A stretch of DNA of 8,722 bases from Anaerolineae bacterium (GTDB taxonomy: Bacteria > Chloroflexota > Anaerolineae > UBA4142), in assembly GCA_026417715.1 (NCBI GenBank), contig JAOACU010000116.1, positions 1 to 8,722 on the forward strand, read 5' to 3'. Below are positions 6,621 through 8,722 of the stretch, in pieces. Numbering within the stretch: the stretch's first letter is position 1; every line of letters begins with the position of its first letter. The notes beneath the pieces were generated by a model, which saw only the letters and a program-made list of their open reading frames with translations, searched no databases and had not been told where the DNA came from. Both the position numbers and the translations under genes were made by a program.

Positions 6621-6648
6621 ACCGCCGACCGATGACTGCCGACCGCCG
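6621..6648. repeat. 7-base tandem repeat, ACCGCCG family
   Basis: Four units: ACCGCCG, ACCGATG, ACTGCCG and ACCGCCG. They lie between the divergent murJ and rpsT promoters. The word is GC-rich and unlike the other arrays, but the period is again 7. Confidence 0.7.
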
Positions 6649-6666
6649 CAAATCTCTCATCCGAAA

Positions 6667-6695
6667 TTGACTATTTCCCCAAACTGATGTATATT
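6667..6695 (+). promoter_or_regulatory. rpsT promoter (sigma-70 type)
   Basis: TTGACT (6667-6672) and TATATT (6690-6695) are separated by exactly 17 bases and each differs from the consensus at one position. Transcription would begin near 6702, leaving a leader of about 25 bases that includes the strong ribosome site of rpsT. Confidence 0.82.
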
Positions 6696-6713
6696 CCGCC
6701 CCGAAATCATTCA

Positions 6714-6720
6714 GGGAGGA
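6714..6720 (+). promoter_or_regulatory. Strong Shine-Dalgarno site that sets the TTG start of rpsT
   Basis: GGGAGGA lies seven bases before TTG 6728. The next residues are ANPQAAKKARK, the expected N-terminus of bS20, so the TTG is the true start. Confidence 0.9.
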
Positions 6721-6727
6721 TTTAAAG

Positions 6728-7030
6728 TTGGCAAATCCACAAGCCGCCAAAAAAGCGCGCAAACGCTCGGGCTTGAAAGCCAAGCGGCAGAATGTGCGCC
6801 GTCGTGCGCGTAACCGCGTAGTGCGAATGACTGCACGCACCGAGATCAAGCAAGCCAACACGCTCATCGCCGCGGGTCAACTCGCCGAAGCCGAAGTTGC
6901 GGTACGCCAAGCCATTCGCGCGCTCGATAAAGCCGCTGAAAAAGGCGTGATCAAAAAGAACAATGCGGCACGACGTAAATCGCGCTTGATGAAAAAGTTC
7001 AACCAAGCCAAAGCCACGATGACGGCGTAA
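6728..7030 (+). CDS. rpsT: 30S ribosomal protein bS20
   Basis: Primary-binding small-subunit protein that contacts 16S rRNA. The 100 residues are rich in Lys, Arg and Ala with the standard pattern: MANPQAAKKARKRSG at the start, RNRVVRMTARTEIKQA in the middle, and a C-terminal half with AIRALDKAAEKGVIKKNNAARRKSRL, which is the family hallmark. It starts with TTG behind a strong ribosome site. In E. coli rpsT also begins with UUG, and that codon is needed for its autoregulation; whether the same control operates here is inference. The gene has its own promoter and terminator, so it is probably transcribed alone. It is divergent from murJ with about 150 bases between the starts. Confidence 0.97.
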   Translation: MANPQAAKKARKRSGLKAKRQNVRRRARNRVVRMTARTEIKQANTLIAAGQLAEAEVAVRQAIRALDKAAEKGVIKKNNAARRKSRLMKKFNQAKATMTA

Positions 7031-7051
7031 GACGAAAGACGAACGACGAAA
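7031..7051. repeat. 7-base tandem repeat, GACGAAA family
   Basis: Three units, GACGAAA, GACGAAC and GACGAAA, begin at the base after the rpsT TAA stop; a fourth (GATAACT) is decayed. Two further traces of the same word occur at about 7107-7122 and 7265-7315, so the array seems to have been spread over the whole rpsT-yggS gap. Confidence 0.75.
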
Positions 7052-7069
7052 GATAACTTTTTTAACGCG

Positions 7070-7099
7070 GAGGCGAGATCCGTAGGTCTCGCCTTTTTC
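7070..7099 (+). terminator. Intrinsic terminator of rpsT
   Basis: AGGCGAGA (7071-7078) pairs perfectly with TCTCGCCT (7087-7094). Two further inner pairs (one G-T) leave a CGTA loop, and a run of five T follows directly. It lies 40 bases after the rpsT stop and should end the rpsT transcript before the yggS operon. Confidence 0.92.
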
Positions 7100-7133
7100 T
7101 ATATTGACAAAGGACGAAAGACGGGGGTGCTAC

Positions 7134-7254
7134 AAAAGTAATGCTGGTAAGGCGATCTGTCACGCTGAGCGCAGCGAAGCGTCTCGCAAAGTCATTTGAG
7201 AGATTCTTCGGCGCGAAAAACGCGCCTCAGAATGACACTCTCAGCATTACTTTT
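7134..7254. repeat. Palindromic interspersed element with 13-base inverted ends (MITE-like)
   Basis: The ends AAAAGTAATGCTG (7134-7146) and CAGCATTACTTTT (7242-7254) are perfect reverse complements. Inside, GTCACGCTGAGCGCAGCGAAGCGTCTC (7159-7185, shown here only as its key blocks GTCA, CTGAG, GCGAAG and TCTC) faces a reverse partner from GAGATTCTTCG (7200-7210) to CAGAATGAC (7228-7236). The sequence holds no reading frame of its own. It resembles palindromic repeats with CTGAG and GCGAAG blocks that recur in many environmental bacterial genomes (recalled, not searched). CTAC occurs on both sides (7130-7133 and 7261-7264) but not symmetrically, so a target duplication is doubtful. Confidence 0.75.
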
Positions 7255-7264
7255 TGATCACTAC

Positions 7265-7315
7265 CGAAAGACGAATGACGAAGACTGTCCTCCGTCTTTC
7301 GTCCTTCGTCCTCCG
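7265..7315. repeat. Opposed 7-base repeats before yggS (CGAAAGA and TCCTTCG)
   Basis: CGAAAGA, CGAATGA and CGAAGAC (7265-7285) are followed by TCCTCCG, TCTTTCG, TCCTTCG and TCCTCCG (7288-7315). The second set is the reverse complement of the GACGAAA word, so the block is a head-to-head array that can fold. It ends 10 bases before the yggS ATG and leaves no clear ribosome site there. Confidence 0.8.
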
Positions 7316-7325
7316 TCAGCAAGAT

Positions 7326-8048
7326 ATGCTCGAACAAAATCTGCGCACAGTCCAACAACGCATCGCGCGCGCGGCGGAACGCGCTGGGCGCGACCTACGC
7401 GAGATCACACTCGTCGCCGTGAGCAAGACGTTTCCCGTCGAAACGATTCTTGCCGCGTACGCGCTCGGCGTACGCCACTTTGGCGAAAATCGCGTCGAAG
7501 AGGCAGCAGAAAAAATTCCGCGCGTCAATCACCTAATCACCCAATCACCTAATCACCCGATTGTGTGGCACTTGGTCGGACATTTGCAAAGTCGCAAAAT
7601 CAAAGACGCGCTTGCGCTCTTCGATTTCATTCACTCGATTGATAGCGTTGCGCTGGCGCAAAAAATCGAAACGCGCGCGGCGACACTGAACAAGACGATT
7701 CCGATTTTGCTCGAAGTGAACACGTCGGGCGAGTCCACCAAGTACGGCTTTGCACCCGAACCGCGCGACGCGTTCTTCGAGGCAGTGCGCGCGATTCTGG
7801 CGTTGCCACATCTCGACGTGCAAGGATTGATGACGATGGCGCCCATCGTTGCCCAACCCGACGATGCACGTCCGTACTTTCGCGCGTTGCGCGAACTGCG
7901 CGACGAATTACGCGCGCGTTTCCCCGAACGCGCGTGGCAACACCTTTCGATGGGAATGACCGATGACTTTGAAGCCGCGATTGCTGAAGGCGCGACGATC
8001 GTACGTATCGGACGCGCGATTTTCGGCGAAAGGTCACGTATTACGTAA
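7326..8048 (+). CDS. yggS: YggS/YlmE-family pyridoxal phosphate-binding protein (PLP homeostasis)
   Basis: A single-domain fold III PLP protein of the PLPBP family that helps control free PLP and amino-acid balance in the cytoplasm. The chosen start gives MLEQNLRTVQQRIARAAERAGR, the usual N-terminus, and 240 residues; upstream in-frame codons read through repeats. K34 in VAVSKTFP is the PLP lysine. HFGENRVEE at 51-59, WHLVGHLQSRK at 81-91, SIDS, EVNTSGESTKYGF, GLMTMAP, and LSMGMTDDFEAAIAEG with VRIGRAIFG are all family motifs. Residues 68-78 (NHLITQSPNHP) come from an 8-base tandem repeat inserted in frame in the loop just before WHLVGHLQS. The last residues, SRIT, and the TAA stop come from a CGTATTA array. 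yggT follows 50 bases downstream, as in many bacteria. Confidence 0.94.
   Translation: MLEQNLRTVQQRIARAAERAGRDLREITLVAVSKTFPVETILAAYALGVRHFGENRVEEAAEKIPRVNHLITQSPNHPIVWHLVGHLQSRKIKDALALFDFIHSIDSVALAQKIETRAATLNKTIPILLEVNTSGESTKYGFAPEPRDAFFEAVRAILALPHLDVQGLMTMAPIVAQPDDARPYFRALRELRDELRARFPERAWQHLSMGMTDDFEAAIAEGATIVRIGRAIFGERSRIT
7527..7558. repeat. 8-base tandem repeat inside yggS (AATCACCT/AATCACCC)
   Basis: Four units alternate exactly: AATCACCT, AATCACCC, AATCACCT, AATCACCC. The period is 8, so each unit is read in a different frame, and the total of 32 bases is absorbed in frame with the flanking bases. It encodes NHLITQSPNHP in a surface-loop position. Confidence 0.88.
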
Positions 8049-8085
8049 TACGTATTACGTAATACGTATTGCGTATCACGCTTCA
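8037..8085. repeat. 7-base tandem repeat, CGTATTA/CGTAATA, at the yggS end
   Basis: CGTATTA and CGTAATA alternate twice, followed by CGTATTG, CGTATCA and a decayed CGCTTCA. The alternation makes the block self-complementary (TACGTAATACGTATTACGTA). Its second unit contains the yggS TAA stop (8046-8048). It is the same family as the array at the murJ end. Confidence 0.92.
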
Positions 8086-8098
8086 CAGGGAGAACACG

Positions 8099-8362
8099 AT
8101 GCTACTCCAACTCATTGACCTGATTTTCACCCTACTCACTTTTGCAATCATCGCCAGAGCCATCCTATCGTGGTTGCCGATAGATCACTATGGCAATCCG
8201 TTCGTGCAATTACTCGATCAAATCACAGCGCCGATTCTCGAACCTTTGCGGCGCGTGGTGCCGCCAATCGGAATGATGGATGTGACACCCATCGTTGCGT
8301 TGATCATTCTGCAAATACTCCAAGCCCTGATTCATAATCTCATCGTTGGACTGTACTACTGA
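8099..8362 (+). CDS. yggT: YggT family membrane protein
   Basis: A small 87-residue inner-membrane protein. The first membrane helix spans about 2-24 (LLQLIDLIFTLLTFAIIARA) and the second about 63-84. Between them lie the family signatures RAILSWLP (20-27), NPFVQLLDQITAPIL (33-47) and PLRRVVPPIG (49-58), followed by DVTPIVALIILQ. Its biochemical role is poorly defined; relatives (YlmG in Gram-positives and plastids) are linked to membrane and division functions. The ATG at 8099 has AGGGAGAA five bases upstream, which is preferred over the in-frame ATG at 8069 that lies in the repeat array. The stop TGA overlaps the ATG of the next gene by one base. The yggS-yggT order is common across bacteria. 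Confidence 0.93.
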   Translation: MLLQLIDLIFTLLTFAIIARAILSWLPIDHYGNPFVQLLDQITAPILEPLRRVVPPIGMMDVTPIVALIILQILQALIHNLIVGLYY

Positions 8363-8722
8363 TGCAACTACACGATTTACGCGCGCTCGTGATTGACGCC
8401 GATGGTGTGCTCTGGCGCGGACGTCAATCGTTACCGGGCGTGCCCGAATTTTTCGATTTTTTACACACGCGCCAAATCCCGTACATCATCGCGACGAACA
8501 ACTCGGCGCGTCCCGAAGCGGATGTAGTCGAAAGACTTGCACGCGTGGGCGCGCACATCGAGGAGAGCCGCGTCCTCACGTCGAGCCAAGCCACCGCGCT
8601 GATGTTGCCGCGCCTGGTGCCACACGCGCGACGCGTGCTGGTGCTCGGTAGCGAATGGCTAACGACGGTCATCGCGCGCGCGGGCTATCACATCGTCGAG
8701 CAAGATGCAGATGCGGTGATTG
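8362..8722 (+). CDS. HAD-superfamily phosphatase, NagD-like (class IIA), 5' part
   Basis: The frame is open to the window end and gives the first 120 residues. HAD motif I is VIDADGVLWRG at 10-20, with nucleophile D12 and acid/base D14. GVLWRG and LPGVPEFFDFL are typical of the NagD/4-nitrophenyl-phosphatase group, and motif II is ATNNSAR at 44-50 with T45. Residues 51-120 enter the cap region, with RVLVLGSEWL resembling the VxVxG strand of class IIA caps. Enzymes of this group dephosphorylate small cytoplasmic sugar or nucleotide phosphates; the substrate cannot be told from this part. The ATG overlaps the yggT stop (TGATG), so it is probably translationally coupled to yggT in one operon. 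Confidence 0.88.
   Translation, partial: MQLHDLRALVIDADGVLWRGRQSLPGVPEFFDFLHTRQIPYIIATNNSARPEADVVERLARVGAHIEESRVLTSSQATALMLPRLVPHARRVLVLGSEWLTTVIARAGYHIVEQDADAVI

Noticed and set aside
6183..6635. 150-codon plus-strand frame opposite murJ
   Set aside because: Charged, low-complexity product antisense to MurJ, without ribosome site or family motifs.
7104..7136. Possible yggS promoter beginning with TTGACA at 7104
   Set aside because: Perfect -35 word but no -10 box at 16-18 bases; the nearest TACAAA is 21 bases away. The word also lies within repeat traces.

Overview
The window reads as a high-GC bacterial chromosome, probably a Chloroflexota (Anaerolineae-like) genome. That placement is an inference from protein sequence style, the methyltransferase/corrinoid-activator pair, heavy use of CGCG words, and short repeats packed between and inside genes. 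It cannot be proven from one window. The genes are mostly housekeeping; the unusual content is one broken gene and a dense set of short-period repeats.

Left part, plus strand: the 3' end of a methyltetrahydrofolate:corrinoid methyltransferase (1-242) is followed by a RACo-like reductive activator of corrinoid proteins (336-1877), which an in-frame TAG interrupts at codon 308. The pair points to corrinoid-dependent methyl transfer, as in the Wood-Ljungdahl pathway. Facing it on the minus strand is galactokinase galK (3050-1893).

Middle, minus strand, in transcription order: murJ (lipid II flippase, 6578-5013), prfA (release factor 1, 4957-3869), a HEPN protein (3885-3493) and a minimal nucleotidyltransferase (3542-3198). 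prfA, the HEPN gene and the MNT gene overlap one another and so look translationally coupled. The last two form a MNT/HEPN pair of the toxin-antitoxin type. murJ appears to be read from a promoter so close to its GTG codon that the mRNA would be leaderless.

Right part, plus strand: rpsT (ribosomal protein bS20, TTG start) has its own clear promoter, Shine-Dalgarno site and terminator, and is divergent from murJ. After about 295 bases of repeats come yggS (PLP-binding protein), yggT (small membrane protein) and the start of a NagD-type HAD phosphatase that runs off the window.

Nearly every gap holds degenerate tandem repeats with a period of exactly 7 bases, built from several unrelated words. 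One such block lies in frame inside murJ, an 8-base version lies in frame inside yggS, and repeats supply the stop codons of three genes. A palindromic element with 13-base inverted ends and a 9-base-period inverted repeat complete the set. These repeats are the most unusual feature of the window, followed by the amber codon in the activator gene.
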